DNA of 13,321 nucleotides from an uncultured Bilophila sp. (GTDB lineage: Bacteria > Desulfobacterota > Desulfovibrionia > Desulfovibrionales > Desulfovibrionaceae), in assembly GCA_910585945.1 (NCBI GenBank), contig CAJUHZ010000056.1:1-13321 (forward strand), in the 5' to 3' direction. The notes below the pieces were generated by a model. That model was not told the origin of the DNA. It worked only from the letters and a program-made list of their open reading frames with translations, and ran no database searches. The translations under genes were made by a program, and so were the position numbers. Shown in pieces: positions 13,039 through 13,321 of the stretch (positions are counted from its first letter, which is position 1; every line of letters starts with the position of its first letter).

Positions 13039-13321
13039 TGTTTTTCGCTCAGGGCTTCAATGGCTCGCCGGACTTCCCATAAGGCGGCGTCCAGTTCCGA
13101 AAGGGTGACCGGATTTCCTGTTCGCTTTACCACCTCGAAATGATGCTTGAGCAGTCCCCCAAGCCGCCGCAGTTCCCGGATGGTCTGGTCGTCCGTTCTG
13201 GCGATGATGGGCCTGCCGCCAAAGAACAGCCGCCGCATATACTCGGAAATGGAGATTCCGGCGGTCGCGGCTTGCCGGGCGATTCTCTCGTCCTCTTCAT
13301 CGGTAAGCCTGAGCGTCCGTC
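13035..13321 (-). CDS. TraJ/MobC-like relaxosome accessory protein (partial, 5' end outside window)
   Basis: The reading frame is open to the window edge; about 94 C-terminal residues are visible and the true start lies beyond it. It begins RTLRLTDEEDERIARQAATAGISISEYMRRL, a ribbon-helix-helix DNA-binding fold seen in relaxosome proteins, followed by RELRRLGGLLKHHF, which resembles the LGRLGGLLK stretch of RP4 TraJ. Such proteins bind an oriT inverted repeat and load the relaxase. The TGA stop overlaps the ATG of the TraI-like relaxase by 4 nt (ATGA), as in a coupled operon. By analogy with RP4, oriT should lie upstream of this gene, beyond the window. An internal ATG at 13238 could be mistaken for the start, but it would cut the ribbon-helix-helix. 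Confidence 0.82.
   Translation of the reverse strand, partial: RTLRLTDEEDERIARQAATAGISISEYMRRLFFGGRPIIARTDDQTIRELRRLGGLLKHHFEVVKRTGNPVTLSELDAALWEVRRAIEALSEKQ

Noticed and set aside
1..13321. CRISPR arrays, tRNA or rRNA genes, IS elements or an integrase
   Set aside because: None could be recognised: no regularly spaced direct repeats, no tRNA-like cloverleaf noticed and no transposase or integrase motif in any supported frame.

Overview
The window is GC-rich, tightly packed bacterial DNA in which every supported gene lies on the minus strand, so transcription runs from high to low coordinates. A type III glutamine synthetase, a stand-alone large glutamate synthase subunit, the LL-diaminopimelate aminotransferase route to meso-DAP and a sigma54/NifA-type activator together suggest an anaerobic Desulfovibrionaceae-like bacterium (Desulfovibrio/Bilophila type). 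The intergenic GC-rich palindromes fit this. The assignment is by gene content only and is moderate in confidence.

Layout in transcription order. (1) 13321-11419: a conjugative relaxosome module of IncP/RP4 type, with a TraJ-like ribbon-helix-helix protein (cut by the window edge) overlapping by ATGA a TraI-like MOBP relaxase. (2) 11339-9690: a NifA-type sigma54 activator (GAF, AAA+, Fis HTH) only 79 bp from the relaxase gene, so mobile DNA directly abuts a metabolic locus. (3) 9689-9316: an AT-rich control region of about 370 bp with three copies of a TCTACA/TGTAGA palindrome, an IHF-like site, a near-perfect -24/-12 sigma54 promoter and a short 5' leader with a hairpin. (4) 9315-91: glnN (GSIII), gltB (GltS large subunit), dapF and dapL, probably largely co-transcribed, separated by GC-rich hairpins.

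How they fit together: the activator probably binds the three palindromes 130-250 bp upstream of the glnN promoter. IHF bending would then bring it to the sigma54 holoenzyme, so that GSIII and GltB (the GS-GOGAT cycle) are made when nitrogen is limiting. Glutamate from GOGAT is the amino donor for DapL, and DapF converts the DapL product LL-DAP to meso-DAP, so the downstream genes use the product of the upstream ones. No nitrogenase gene and no gltD is visible here.

The most interesting items are the apparently complete sigma54 control region with an operator that is not the classical NifA TGT-N10-ACA site, and the abrupt junction between a conjugation module and this nitrogen regulon.
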